This document shows, piece by piece, positions 43,221-55,133 of a stretch of DNA of 64,000 nucleotides; the first letter of the stretch is position 1; every line of letters begins with the position of its first letter. The position numbers and the translations under genes were made by a program. The stretch covers positions 239,540,191 through 239,604,190 of the forward strand of contig NC_073745.1 of assembly GCF_029784135.1 (NCBI RefSeq), written 5' to 3'. This DNA comes from Toxorhynchites rutilus septentrionalis (taxonomy: Eukaryota; Arthropoda; Insecta; Diptera; Culicidae). The notes beneath the pieces were generated by a model. The model worked only from the letters and a program-made list of their open reading frames with translations, ran no database searches and was not told the origin of the DNA.

Positions 43221-46200
43221 CACGGAACTGCCTGGAGGGAACAGTACGACGACAATCGTTCATTGTTGATATATGACCTTTGTAACAACTTCAATATGAC
43301 CGTTTTGAACACTGGGGAAACAACACGTGTGCCTAAATCTCCTGCTAACCCAAGTGCTCTTGACCTCTCGCTTCGCTCGAATTCACTATCGTTAGATTGC
43401 AAGTGGAATGTAATCCAGGACCCCAACGGTAGTGATCACTTGCCAATCAAAATTTCCATCACCATTGGGTCGAATTCTTCTGAATCTATAAACATGGCAT
43501 ATGACCTCACAAGACACATTGACTGGAAAAAATATTCGGACGCGATTGCTCTAGCCATCAATTCCAGAGATGGTTTACCTCCATTGGAGGAGTATAACTT
43601 CCTTTCTCGTTTGATCTATGACAGCGCGGTTCGCGCTCAAACGAAACCCATCCCAGGTTCCACTATTCGTCGAAGGCCTCCCAATCCATGGTGGGATAGC
43701 ATATGTTCCAAGCTTTATGTAGAAAAATCGAATGCATTTAAAGCTTTTCGGAAACGTGGAACCCCTGAAAATTTTCAGACGTATTTGGACCTTGAAAATC
43801 AATTTAAAAACTTGATCAAAGGGAAAAAACGTGCTTATTGGCGAAATTTCGTGGGAGGTTTGTCACGAGAAACGTCAATGAAAAAATTATGGAAAGTGGC
43901 TCGAAACATGAGAAATCGCTCTTCAACGAATGAAAGCGAAGAATATTCACATCGATGGATTTTGAATTTTGCACGGAAGGTTTGTCCTGATTCCGCTCCT
44001 GTGCAAAAAATTGTTCGAGATATACCACAAGATAGGTGCGATCTTGATTCCGAGTTTTCGATGGTAGAATTCTCTCTTGCTCTCCTTTCATGTAACAATT
44101 CTGCTCCGGGATCGGATAGAATTAAGTTCAACTTGCTGAAAAATCTCCCTGATGTGGCGAAACATCGCTTGTTGAACTTATTCAATCGGTTTCTGGAGCA
44201 TAATATTGTTCCAGATGATTGGAGACAAGTACGAGTTATAGCTATTCAAAAACCCGGAAAACCCGCGTCCGACTTCAATTCGTACCGCCCAATAGCAATG
44301 CTGTCTTGTATACGGAAATTGTTGGAGAAAATGATCTTGTTTCGCCTTGATCGATGGGTTGAAACGAATGGCCTACTCTCAGATACACAATATGGGTTCC
44401 GCAGGGGCAAGGGGACGAATGATTGTCTTGCGTTGCTTTCTTCAGAAATTCAAATGGCTTCAGTATTCTTGGACATAAAGGGGGCCTTTGATTCTGTTTC
44501 AATAGAGGTTTTGTCAGACAAATTACACTCTCGGGGTCTGCCGCCTCTATTGAATAATATGTTATATAGCTTGCTTTGTGAGAAACATTTGAACTTTTCT
44601 CACGGAGATTCGGCAGTAAGTCGGGTCTCTTACATGGGCCTCCCCCAGGGCTCATGTTTAAGCCCCCTTTTGTACAACTTCTATGTAAGCGACATCGACA
44701 ATTGCCTTACACAAAATTGCAGCCTAAGACAACTTGCAGATGATGGAGTGGTGTCTGTCGTAGGATCAAACGAATCCGACCTGCAAGGACCCTTACAAGA
44801 TACTTTGAACAATTTTTCAACCTGGGCCATTGGGCTAGGGATCGAATTCTCCACGGAGAAAACAGAGATGGTGGTTTTTTCTAGGAAGCATAGACCAGCA
44901 AAACCAAAGCTTCAACTTTTGAGTAAACCGATCACTCATGCTATGTCATTCAAGTATCTTGGGGTCTGGTTCGACTCCAAATGTACTTGGGGGGCCCATA
45001 TTAGGTATCTGAGTAAAAAATGTCAACAAAGAATAAACTTTCTCCGTACAATTACCGGCACCTGGTGGGGAGCCCATCCCGAAGATCTTATTATGTTGTA
45101 TCGAACAACTATTCTCTCAGTGATGGAGTATGGCAGTTTCTGTTTTCAATCAGCTGCCAAAACACACCTCATTAAACTCGAGCGAATTCAGTATCTTTGT
45201 CTCCGTATCGCGTTGGGATGTATGCCCTCAACGCATACCATGAGCCTCGAGGTTTTTGGCAGGCGTACTCCCACTAAAAGATCGCTTCAATTTATTATCT
45301 CTTCGGTTCTTCATCCGGTGTAAGGTCATGAACCCATTGGTGATCGGAAATTTTGAGCAGCTGATCGAGCTAAATTTTCACTCCGGATTCATGAGTTCAT
45401 ATCATGAATTCATCTCCATGCAGGTTGATCCTTCTTCGTATATTCCCAACCGTGTTTGTTTTCCTGACTACATCAATTCCTCTGTACATTTCGATCTGTT
45501 CATGAAGGAACATGAAAATCCAGATTATCTTAGATTGGGGTTCGTTCCTACAATCTTCAATGCAAAGTATGGGCGTATCAATTGTGATAATATATACTTT
45601 ACTGATGGGTCCTCTATGAATGAGTCCACAGGATTTGGAGTGTTCAACAAAATTTTCAGCACCTCCCATAGTCTTCAGTTTCCTTGCTCAGTGTATATTG
45701 CTGAATTGGCAGCGATACACTGGGCGCTGGACAGCGTCGCCTCACGACCTGTTGAACACTATTACATTGTAACGGATAGTCTTAGCTCTGTCGAAGCTAT
45801 CCGTTCAGTGAGGCCGGAAAAGCACTCGCCGTACTTCCTTGAGAGAATACGAGAAATTTTGAGTGCTTTATCCAGACGCTGTTATGTCATTACCTTTGTC
45901 TGGGTCCCTTCACATTGCTCAATTCCGGGTAATGAGAGGGCTGACTCATTAGCAAAGGTAGGTGCAATTGAAGGCGATATATATCAGCGTCAATGAATTT
46001 TATTCTTTAGTTCGCAAAAATACCATCGCTAACTGGCAACGCAAGTGGAATGAAGATGAATTGGGCCGGTGGTTTCACTCGATTATCCCAAAGGTTAGCC
46101 TCAAACCGTGGTTCAAAAGTCTGGATTTGAGTCGGGACTTTATTCGCACCTTCTCCCGACTCATGTCCAATCACTGTTCGTTAGATGCACTACTCTTCCG

Positions 46201-46409
46201 TTTCAATCTTGCCAACAGCAATCTCTGCGTTTGTGGCCAAGGTTATCACGACATCGAGCACGTTGTTTGGTCATGCGAGGTGTATCTGGTCGCCAGATCG
46301 AATTTAGAAAACTCCCTTCGAGCCCGAGGAAGACAGCCTGGCTCGGTTAGACCTTGATTACATGTCCCATATATATGTTTTCCTTAAAGCTATAGATCTT
46401 CGTGTGTGA
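43221..46409 (+). pseudogene. Copy C ORF2 (RT/RNase H), truncated and frameshifted
   Basis: Compared with element B ORF2: residues before about 146 are missing. A 24-nt in-frame deletion near 44452 removes eight residues (LAYAEKKQ or equivalent) between similar CAAATGGCTT/CAATTGGCTT words. An extra T near 45252 shifts frame after MSLEV, and the correct frame resumes as MAGVLPLKDRFN. A 10-nt deletion near 45995 ends the RNase H frame, and about 23 nt are lost near 46338 before the C-terminus. The last codons (KAIDLRV, stop 46407-46409) remain. RT motifs FLDIKGAFDSV, GLPQGSCLSPLLY and LADDG and RNase H motifs FTDGSS, VTDSLSS and WVPSHCSIPGNERAD are kept. Confidence 0.9.
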
Positions 46410-46757
46410 TTGTCCCTACATCCTTATATCCTCCTTTCCTTCCTTTGCGGGTAATTCGTCCCCTTGCTATAAATAGTAGAATAAGTTGAAATGTAAATAA
46501 ACTATAGATATACGAATAGATTTAAGAATTGAGTGTTCATCAACATTGTTACAATTTCCTTATATCCCATCCTTCTCCTAAAAATATGTCACCCTTCTAA
46601 ACTCGAGTACACCGCGAGTAATCGGTTTTCCACCTTACTAACCATAGATGTAAGAAAATTGTTTATATATATATAGTTTTAAAAATATATTTAAGAATTC
46701 GGCTCCTTTAAACTTAAGTAACTGAGCCTGTAAAAATAAACGAATTAAAAAAAAAAA
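43221..46757 (+). mobile_element. 5'-truncated sister copy of element B (copy C)
   Basis: A 3.5-kb + strand copy of the element B family. It begins inside the endonuclease (CACGGAACTGCCTGG, around HGTAWG) and runs through RT, RNase H and the 3' UTR to an A-run ending near 46757. A perfect 14-bp target duplication surrounds it. The translated sequence is nearly identical to B apart from scattered substitutions and four small indels, so the two share a recent source. Confidence 0.92.
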
Positions 46758-46771
46758 ATAACGGAAACACT
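46758..46771. repeat. Target site duplication of copy C (right)
   Basis: Exact repeat of 43207-43220. Confidence 0.9.
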
Positions 46772-47150
46772 TACTTAACTGCTCAAATATGTGCGAAATC
46801 ATATTTTACCCCTTGGGTGCATTCACAAGCAAACGATTTTGCATGTCCGTTCATCACGGCAGCAAAAGAGAAACGCAGGCCAATCGAGACTGAAATTAAA
46901 TTTCAAGAAGCTATCGCTATTTATAAATATTTAAATAGTTTGCTTTCGAAGCAGTTTTGAACTATTGAAACAAGTGTCATGGCCAAAGAGTAAAAAACAT
47001 CTCTCGTAGATTTTCTATCTTTTTACAAATGTTATTTTCATAAAACTTCGTTCATCCGGTAGAGAGATATGACCGCTCAAAACCTTATACTTCGAACGTA
47101 ACCCTCTCGTTTTCGAGACTTTGAATTTACACCCCAGAACATAATAATGA
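46772..47150 (+). repeat. Fragment of the unclassified 1.4-kb family
   Basis: 46935-47150 matches 54733-54945, the right part of the 1.4-kb copy. Shared are ACTATTGAAACAAGT, CGTAGA.TTT.TATCTTT, CGCTCAAAA, and TTTCGAGACTTTG/TTTCGAAACTTTG. The characteristic GTAGTCC end is missing. Copy C inserted just to its left. Confidence 0.6.
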
Positions 47151-48643
47151 ACATAAAAAAACAAGCAAGATTCTATAACATGGACTTTTCTATAGCAACT
47201 TATGTTGTTAGATAATACCATAATTAATAACCGGTTACCTTCATTCAAAATCATGTTTTTTTAATAAGAAATACTTGTCGTGGTCATGGGTGTCACCCCT
47301 CGAAGCGTGACACACGGGCAGGACCGCCCCCTTCCCCCTACACTACGCCACTGATCACATTCAACAAGTGTATTTCATCTGCGCTTCGCGTCAGCCTTTT
47401 TGTTCGGGCTCGAGTTGAAGTATTGGGTGAGGTTCGCCGATTATGTACGACGAAAAAAAGATAATTTCAATCAACAGTTTGAATTATTATCATTTTATCT
47501 TTTAATTTCAGAGTACTTTTTACTTCAATTTTCAATGTGAAGAGATTATTACACCAGTGATTTTCCTTTCGTAACCGAATTACACCGATGTGCTCCACCA
47601 TTTCCATTATCTAGAAGCAACTAATGATCATTGTGTGCGAATTTTTCATCACTCATTGCTGGGTACTCGGTACTTGTACGTGTGACGTTCGTTCGTTTCC
47701 CATTAGACCGAGCGGAATTGTTATAATTTATCTAAACGACTGACTGGCTCGTGGGTTACCGCCAGCTTCCACCGAAGCGCCACGCAATGCACCACATCGA
47801 CATCATCCTATGTGAATCTGTACATGCTCGGATGTCAAACCAGTGTTTCACTAAATGCTATGATTCCAACGACGACTGACTGACTGACCGAATGAGTGAA
47901 TGCACCGCTGCCCCTTTCACTCAGTTGATGATGCACTTTCTGCTACATGTTCGTTTCGGAGCCGGATCAGTCGTGTTACAATTTTGACCTGCATTGAAAA
48001 GTGAATTTACTCGATTGCAGGAAGCGTAATTGCGTTGGGAAATATGTGTGCGCTTGGGTGGATCTAGATACAACTTTTTTCCATCACCTTTAAATTAATA
48101 ATACCTTTCTGTATATCTATAATTCTTGGAGTGGGAAAATTGTTTTGGTTATGCTTCACTCAGAATTTAGGCGGAGTGTATAGGTAAATTTATTATTATT
48201 TTGAAACAGTCTTACTTTTGTAAACAAATCCGTGTAACCATAACCTTCGTTTGCATTAGTGTTTTCTATAAGAAAAATGTTAAATTTTCTACACGGCAAT
48301 GGATGTGCATTGCGCACATTGAGTAGTTTTAGTCATTTTGAACAAATTGTTTTTTTTTTTTTCAATTTACTCTAAGATCCACCACACATTGGCCCAGTAT
48401 TGAATAAACCATTTTACTGTTACACAAAATCGAGTCACAACTATTCCATTGAGCTACATTTTCGCATCTTCCGCTTTCCACCGATTTTCCTTCCGTGTCC
48501 TCCCTACCATGGGTGGGTGCCCCGCTAGCGACGCTGCTCTTGTTGAATATTGAACTATTCATCTGCGAACCCCCTATCTCTCGATTACCTTTATTTAATG
48601 TTATTTTTCCATTATTTTTTTCCTCTCTCATTTCCATTCACAG
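47151..48643. other. Upstream region / intron 1 of the Gly-Tyr gene
   Basis: No coding exon is identified. A TCAGTC initiator-like motif lies at 47967-47972, but no TATA box or matching start exon was found, so promoter status is unproven. The end is a good polypyrimidine tract and CAG acceptor (48641-48643). Confidence 0.4.
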
Positions 48644-49056
48644 CTAGTCACCTGGGCGCTGCTGGTGGGTTCGCTGGTGCTGCAGCAGGGTTCGTGTGCC
48701 AGTTTGGCTGAGGAAAATACCGTTGGTGGCGGGGACCAATCATCGGTCTCGTCATCGAAGCTGGCCATTCCAACGCTGGGTGGATTGTATCGCAACACTC
48801 GGGATGAGTATGGACGCCTCGGAAGAGAGCCCCGCTGCGGAGGCTGTGGAGCGAGCGCCGGTGGCAATGCCGATCGGGACATGAGGTCATACGGCCGGCC
48901 AGGTGGGATTTATGGATATTACAGTGGCCGGGGGTCGATCTATGACGATAGGAACTGGTACTATCGGCCGGATGGGTACAGCGACGACCGGGCCAGCAAT
49001 CGGGGCGGCGGCGATGGATATTACATGAGGCCCAGCTACATGAATATGATGATGGG
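48644..49056 (+). CDS. Secreted Gly/Tyr/Asp/Arg-rich protein, exon with signal peptide
   Basis: A 413-bp internal exon. The acceptor TTCCATTCACAG precedes it and the donor G|GTAAGC follows (phase 2, carrying GG). It opens in frame with LVTWALLVGSLVLQQGSCAS, which reads as the hydrophobic core of a signal peptide with cleavage likely near GSCAS or SLA. The Met must lie in an unlocated upstream exon ending in phase 0. A Ser/Gly linker and EPRCGGCGAS (the only visible Cys pair) follow. The chain then becomes rich in Tyr, Gly, Arg and Asp (GGIYGYYSGRGSIYDDR, NWYYRPDG). Low-complexity Gly/Tyr secreted proteins occur in cuticle, chorion and secretions; no specific family is claimed. Confidence 0.75.
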
Positions 49057-50340
49057 GTAAGCGATAATTCGGAACCCCTTAAAAGCTTTTAAAGCATCGT
49101 GCAAAATTGTCAATTAAGGTCGATGGCGGATAATCACCATCGGTGGCCGGTGGGCGCGTTGTTTGTTCTGAGGCTTTATAATGGGATAGATGATTTTGCA
49201 AAATAACCGAATGGGAAACATACGCGGTTTTCCCTGCTTATTATTAATGGTCAAATCATTGAACTCGATGGTATACTTATGTCAGTCATACTTTATATAT
49301 AATCAAGTTGTTTCCTGGCTAATTATTTCGCACGTGAACTTGTGAAACCAGTATCTCACTTTCAATGGATGTTTAATTTTTTTATTAACTACCTATATAC
49401 ACCTGATGCTGTTTTTATATAATGGATCGGTTCCCGAAGAATGTTTATAAATCTGTAATGAAATATCATGCATCTTTGAATATGATAGAATGACAATGAC
49501 ATGGAACTGAACATTAACAAGTGAAAACCATTATAATCTAGCGGCGCGAGTCGTACGTCATTCATGTTTACTCACTCAACGCCTTGACTTCATCCGAGAT
49601 CTAGGTATTATCATGAATAGAAAACTGAAAAACAAATAAACTGTTGAAACAGTTAAAAAACGGTGACAGTATTGCTGCCACTGCCCGTTAACTCCAAAAA
49701 ACACTGTTCACCGCTGCCTTGTAAGCTCACTTTATTGCGTCTTTGTTAATGCAATAATTAAAACAATATTTCTAGAGCATCGAAAAAAAATATTTTTTTC
49801 ATATAGAATTCTATCATAAAAAAAATTTTTTTTTTTAAAAGAAAAAGAAAAATTTGAATTTTTCACCAAATAAAAACTGCATGATCTTATACAGTGGATC
49901 CTAAATAGAACGCTTACAGTCAAAAACTTATCAACTTGTTGCATTCTTAACGAATTTAAACAGAATTTTGTGCCGGTGCTCTAAAATTGCGGTTTGTCTA
50001 CATAAAAATGACACCCAATTTAGTATTGGACATTTTTAGCAGCTCTCAAAAAATTGGAGTATTCGCAGATACCTTTAGAAGTCTTTGGTTGAGCAAAATA
50101 TTGAAATAATATTCCAAGTGCAGCAAAAAAAAATTTTTTTTTCTGGGTGGCAAAAAGGTTTTCACGGACTTATAAAGGGTTAAGATAGCAGTCCAAGGGA
50201 TTTTTTTATATGATTCAAGACGTAGTGATTAAATAAATAAAAAAAAATAAAATGACTCAAATGTTTATCGTATTTCACATCATCTTAAAGGCTTGTAATT
50301 TCTATGGTGCGCAAAATCATCTTTGTTCAGCTTTCCAATA
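49057..50340 (+). other. Large intron, first part
   Basis: The intron 49057-57737 begins with GTAAGC. This part shows AT-rich DNA without recognised elements. Confidence 0.5.
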
Positions 50341-50872
50341 ACAGTTCGGCTGAAAAATTTATAAGGTAACACAGTAAAACTATTTTTTTTGCAAAATTCA
50401 ATTTTATTATACAACATAATTACCTTCGAGGGCGATACATCGATTATAGCGATCTTGCAACTTTTCGATACCATTTTTGTAGTACTCTTTCGGTTCTTCC
50501 TCCAAATAGGCCTCAGTTTCGGTTATCACTTTATCATCGGTCTTAAAATTCTTGCCAGCGATCATTCTGTTCAGGTTTGCGAACAGAAAATAGTCACTGG
50601 GGGCCAGATCTGGAGAATACGGTGAATGCGGAAGCAATTCGAAGCCCAATTCATGCCATTTTGCAATCAATACACTAAATTCGGGTTTTCCATTTTTTTT
50701 CACAATAACAAACATTGCTTCACTCTCAATGCTGTAACTCACGAACCAATCGACCGATTGCTGTCAAATTTTGACACGTATTCATTGAAAGATGGTTCTT
50801 TGTGATAGTCAAGTAGATTTTTGCAAGATGCGCCATCTAGACGTCAACTTATGAACTTTTAAGCCGAACTGT
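50341..50872 (-). mobile_element. Internally deleted mariner in the intron
   Basis: Inverted repeats of about 26 bp: ACAGTTCGGCTGAAAAATTT at 50341 and the complement of ACTTTTAAGCCGAACTGT ending at 50872. TA precedes the left end. The minus strand has a 111-codon open frame (50742-50407) that joins a short N-terminus (MSYSIESEAMF) to the mariner C-terminal third: LPHSPYSPDLAPSDYFLFAN (third Asp of D,D34D), ETEAYLEEEPKEYYKNGIEK, CIALEGNYVV. The DNA-binding domain and the first two catalytic Asp are lost. Non-autonomous. Confidence 0.85.
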
Positions 50873-51559
50873 TGGATCGTACGCTGAGAATCGTCGGTCA
50901 ATTCGTGGATGCGTTTCCCTACCGCTTGTTTCACTGCTGACGAATTTCATGCCAACTTGTCCTAGAAGTTGACTTCACCATCTAAGCTTGCAGTGAAACG
51001 AGATGGGTTAAAAAAAATCTAAATAAAATATAATCTAAAATTTAAAAAAATAGACTACTTTTTGAAAAGGAACAAAGTTCATTTTTTCAGATTTTTAGCA
51101 AAAATCCAATTACTGTGGTACTTTGTAGTTATAAAGAGCAAGTGTCTGCAGGCTCAAATAGAAAGATAAAAGACGGAAGATGCCAATTTTATTATTTTTA
51201 CGAAACATGTAGTCAAAAACCAGGACCAGTGCACAATGGTCCAGAAGGTGCATTTAAGTGGAAACTAGCATTTAGAGCTCGACAGTTATTCTCTAGACGA
51301 AAACTGTCTTCGACAAAGTTGTTACATATGACAAAGCGCTCATTTTAAGGCTGTCAAAAATAGGGTTGCCAAAATTTTCGATGAAATAAAAAATATAACT
51401 TTCCTATCTTTCTAGATAGAGGTAAATATGATTCGACAATGTTTTAGCCCCAGTTATTTTAAGCAAATTTGTAGAACAAAACTTTTTTCTATCTCTTGAA
51501 ATAACCGATATAGCGCCTTTTTTATAAGTTGTGTTAGGGTCACCATGGAAAAACAGTTT
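50873..51559. other. Intronic unassigned sequence
   Basis: No feature recognised. Confidence 0.3.
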
Positions 51560-51840
51560 TTGACGTAGGACTACGTCTAACCGGAAGATATAGGGGGTGA
51601 AATGGAAATCTAGGCACTGAACAAGTAGGAAAAAATGCAAGATTTGGAACGCTCATAACTCGAGCATTTCTCAATAGATCGCAAAGGTTTTTGCATTAAT
51701 TGATAGGAAATATATCTACGCATCTATCATAACGAATAACATTTAATTTTTCTTGAGATAAATAATTGAATAATTGTGAAATATCAAGCATTGTCAAAAT
51801 GCACTATGTGCCCATTTTTGATTGGTTCATTTTGTGCTCC
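51560..51840 (-). repeat. End fragment of the unclassified 1.4-kb family
   Basis: TTGACGTAGGACTAC at 51560-51574, then CGTCTAACCGGAAGATATAG, GGGGGTGAAATG, AAAAAATGCAAGAT and ATCAATTGATAGG-type bases. This is the inverse of the right end of copy 1 (38343 back to about 38160). A possible partner end facing it lies at 56086-56130. Confidence 0.6.
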
Positions 51841-52196
51841 TCAAATCGTACCGACCAAAACGGGCAACCAGAGCAGCAGCGAAATAGAATGAAGCACGAT
51901 TGGAAAGGAAAAAGAAAAAAATGAACGAAACATTGGTTGCTGTCTCACACATGCGTAATTCTCGAGCCAGCCAGTCAGCTTAAAAATCCCCGCTCCGCTG
52001 CCGTAACGATCATTCTTTGTGTGGACACCGACTGGACAACATCGTTGCTGGACGAGCTGGACGGCGAGGGATCGAGTGCCTTTCTCAAGGCAAGAGGGTG
52101 GAGATGGTAGCGCTGGAGTAGAGTAGAGTTTTCAAACGGCCTTTCTCAAGGCTAGAGACGAATGAACTGCAAAAGTTTAAAGTCTCTATAATACAA

Positions 52197-52225
52197 TACC
52201 TTACCTTACCTTACCTTACCTTACC
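52197..52225 (+). repeat. (TACCT)n microsatellite
   Basis: About six units of TACCT/CTTAC upstream of the first H2A relic. Confidence 0.85.
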
Positions 52226-52302
52226 GTAACGATCATTCTCATTCAAACCGTACACCATATCGGTTCGCATCACAACACATCAATAAACCAACCCAAGCAG
52301 CC

Positions 52303-52497
52303 ATGTCTGGACATGGCAAAGGAGGAAAAGTGAAGGGAAAGACAAAATCCCGCTCGAACCGTGTTGGTCTCGAGTTCCCCGCAAGGTTGCTAGGCCGAGC
52401 GCGTTAGTACCAGTGCACCAGTCCACCTAGCCGGCGTTATATAGTTTCGGCCGCCGAAGTGATCGAGTCAGCTGGCGGCATCGAGGGCGTTCGAAAT
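52303..52497 (+). pseudogene. Histone H2A pseudogene 1
   Basis: Starts at an ATG with the conserved H2A N-terminus [20 protein letters not shown], then VGLEFP. A deletion follows that removes the loop and helix around the RIHRLLRKG position. Downstream DNA still aligns across frames with GAGAPVYLA (TAGTACCAGTGCACC), YLAAEVLELAG (GTTTCGGCCGCCGAAGTG) and ends after the AA of GNAA. The C-terminal docking domain and acidic-patch end are absent. A relic of the histone 3' stem-loop lies 60 bp on. Non-functional copy inside another gene's intron. Confidence 0.85.
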
Positions 52498-52559
52498 GTT
52501 TTTTTTTTTCAAAACCACGAGTACTAAGTTTTCTAAATTGGAACCATTCCATAAAACAC

Positions 52560-52575
52560 GGCGCTTATCAGGGCC
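52560..52575 (+). other. Relic histone mRNA 3' stem-loop (copy 1)
   Basis: GGCGCTTATCAGGGCC has the layout of the histone stem-loop (six-base stem, four-base loop) with one stem mismatch. Purine-rich CAAAAAAGAG follows, like the histone downstream element. Confidence 0.65.
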
Positions 52576-53371
52576 ATTTAACCTTTCAAAAAAGAGTTTA
52601 CGAAATACAATTCAATGCTTTCTGAAATAATATCCAAAATAATAATAAAACACAAATTGATTTTTTCATAATTTGTTTGCCAGGATCTGATGAGTATGTG
52701 AATTTGGCAGTTGTTCTGAGCTTATTGATAGTTGGGGACTTTCCTGATTATTCAATTTTCACCAATTCCTCAATTGTTTCCAGATTGAAAGTACAGTAAT
52801 TTATAATTAGTTCGACATTTAGCTAAATTGGACGGACATGTAATGCGACATATTTAGTTGGACATTTTTGTAAACATAGAGATTCAAATTATGACCCCAC
52901 ATTGAAAGTCGGCACTCTACCACTGTCATCGCAAATGTTCAATTACAGGGTAAAATCGCCTCCAATGCGACAGTGAGCGGTGCTTCGTCACATCGCATGA
53001 AATGTAATTTACTGTACAACATGTCCCAAGCTGGATGGTAAGAAATTTTCCAACTGTGAATCCTGTGGCGAGTGGCAGACGCAATCGCTAAACAGAAAGG
53101 TTTAGCCGAACAGGATGGGGATATCGAGTGATAACAAAACAATAAACTCTTTAGATTGAAGATAATTTTGTGATCCTGAAAAGGACCCTTTTTAGCCTGC
53201 ATGTGAATCCAACGAGCGAACAAATCGTAATGAATGTATTTTTTTGCCATCGCTGCCTTTTAACGCTCTTTCGTTCGTCTCGTTGGACTCGCCCCTTTGG
53301 CTGAGTCTGCCGATTTGTCTCTATCCTGTGAGCGTGTACCGCTTGAGTACAAAAGGCGCGGATCCGCTGAA

Positions 53372-53546
53372 AAATATATCATTCTCTTTCAAACCGTAAA
53401 TCAGTGTGGTTGTATGGCATCGTTTCACATCACATCGCATCAACGGATTGGTGCCGGAGCACCATTATACCTAATAGCGGTTATAGAGTTTCGGCCGCCG
53501 GAGTGCTCTAGTTGGCTTGCAAAGCTGCTCACAACAATAAAACAGG
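53372..53546 (+). pseudogene. Histone H2A pseudogene 2, interrupted
   Basis: A 5' leader like that of copy 1 (CATTCTCTTTCAAACCGTA versus CATTCTCATTCAAACCGTA) is followed directly by RIGAGAPLYLIAVIEF, so the N-terminal codons are deleted. In the next frame the AAEVLELAGNAARDNKKT segment is recognisable as SAAGVL then a stop and LACKAAHNNKTG. It ends at the left edge of the 1.4-kb repeat (GTGGGTTATATC near 53549). A histone-type stem-loop is found beyond that repeat at 55118. Confidence 0.75.
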
Positions 53547-53792
53547 AAGTGGGTTATATCTATGGTATAACCGCAAGGGTGACGTAGGACTATCGTTGAT
53601 TTAGAGATCATTTGTTTGAAGTTGAATCTGAATTCATTCTGAATGAATGAATATTTGGAGAACTTCGAAAGCGAGAGCGTTACGTTGGAGGCACAAGGTT
53701 TTATGCATCCAATATTGGATACGGAAATATCCTACTGATGGGGAAGAATAATCTTCAGAAGCTATCCTGTTAATTGCGATTGATTGAAAAAT

Positions 53793-54437
53793 CATAAAAC
53801 AAATGTATTTGGTCACAGTGTTACATGGATAGAAAACATTAAAATAAACTCTTTCACATGAATGTAATTTTAAATTCCCAGAGGAACTGGCAGATTATTT
53901 TCAGTAACGATTAGATATTTCCACATTTTCCTCGATACTGGAAGCCCACCAGTGGTTAATGCTAACTCGATAACCATCTGTTAATAGCACTTGATTGAAA
54001 CAAATTTGGTCACAAGGTTACATGGATAGTAAACATCAAAATAAACTCTTTCACATGAATGTATTTTTAGATTCCTAGAGGAACTGGTAGATAATTTTCC
54101 GGATCTTTCTCGATGCTGAATGGCATCCAAACGGAAAGAATTCCGTGCGTGTGTGTGTATGTGTAGCGGCTGCTTCGATGGTCACCTTCTCTTTTCCTGA
54201 AGGATCGGCTTCTCTGTGCTCCCTCACAGTTTCAAACAAACTGCTTGCGTTTCAGGGCATATCTCGATCCTCCGCCGTCCAGCACCCTCAGCAACGATGT
54301 TGTCTCACAAAATCACAAAACCAAATGTATTTGGTCACAGTGTGACATGGATAGAAAACATTAAAATAAACTCTTTCACATGAATGTATTTTTAAATTCC
54401 CAGAGGAACTGACAGATTATTTTCCGGATCCTTCTCG
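53793..54437 (+). repeat. Three diverged direct repeats
   Basis: Units at about 53793-53910, 54003-54105 and 54318-54437 share ATTTGGTCACA.GGTTACATG or close variants, AAATAAACTCTTTCACATG, AATGTA.TTTTA.ATTCC and GAGGAACTG. Units 2 and 3 also share GGATC.TTCTCGATGCTG and a GT-rich tract. Confidence 0.8.
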
Positions 54438-54470
54438 ATGCTGAATGGCATCCAAACGGAGAATTCCGCG

Positions 54471-54474
<4 letters not shown>

Positions 54475-54506
<32 letters not shown>
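54475..54506 (+). repeat. (GT)n microsatellite
   Basis: About 14 GT dinucleotides; a shorter, interrupted version lies at 54147-54165 in the previous repeat unit. Confidence 0.9.
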
Positions 54507-54507
<1 letters not shown>

Positions 54508-55117
54508 CGGCTGCTTCGAGATCTTCCCGGGGAACCGTTTGTGGCATCACTCTCCTCCTGATGGATTCCCTTCTGGCCTGAGGTGCACAAACAGGCTCTT
54601 GGTGACACCGTTCATCCGCGCTTTCATGATAAACGAAGAGCTTCACCACAACAGCGACAACATGCTCCAATCGCTGTTCAATTTGAACTGAGTGGATTTT
54701 CGAGCGGTGCTCGATTGGTGATTTCAATAGCCTGTTTTGAAAGCAATTTTAAGACTATTGAAACAAGTTTTTGGGTCAGAAAGTAACAAGTATATAACGC
54801 GTAGACATTTTATCTTTCGAATGAAGTGTTTATCATACCATTTCGTTCAGTTGTTTACGAGCTATTAACGCTCAAAATCTCGGTCTCCGGCGTAACGCTT
54901 TCGTTTTCGAAACTTTGATTTTACACACCAGTATAGAAATGAAAGACGTAGTCCTACGTCAAAAAAACCCGCCTACAGAACAGAGCACATTCGGTTCGGT
55001 GGCAACAACTAGTTTCAGCGAGTGGCAAACGCAATCGCAAAACGGAAGCAGGTAGAAGAAGGAAAAAGTTTGTTTATACAACCTGCTTTGGTGGCAAAAC
55101 CAGCCACCGTAGAACAC

Positions 55118-55133
55118 GGCGCTTTTCAGGGCC
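55118..55133 (+). other. Relic histone mRNA 3' stem-loop (copy 2)
   Basis: GGCGCTTTTCAGGGCC: six-base stem with one mismatch and the typical TTTC loop, followed by TTTCGAAGAAGAG, a purine-rich downstream element. Flanks (ACACGG before, CATTAAACC after) match the relic at 52560. Confidence 0.7.

Larger units (their letters stand above)
53549..54962 (+). mobile_element. Unclassified 1.4-kb element, copy 2 (in H2A relic)
   Basis: Left end GTGGGTTATATCTATGGTAT, GACGTAGGACTA at 53581-53592. Right end GTAGTCCTACGTCAA at 54948-54962. Length (about 1.4 kb) and both ends match copy 1 at 36911-38343, although the interior differs. It holds three direct repeats instead of the minisatellite. It appears to have inserted into H2A pseudogene 2. 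Confidence 0.6.

Noticed and set aside
47967..47972. TCAGTC as promoter initiator of the Gly/Tyr gene
   Set aside because: No TATA box or matching downstream element and no start exon could be tied to it; kept only as a note.
54392..54727. 111-codon minus-strand frame with Thr-His repeats
   Set aside because: Created by the (GT)n microsatellite inside a repeat.
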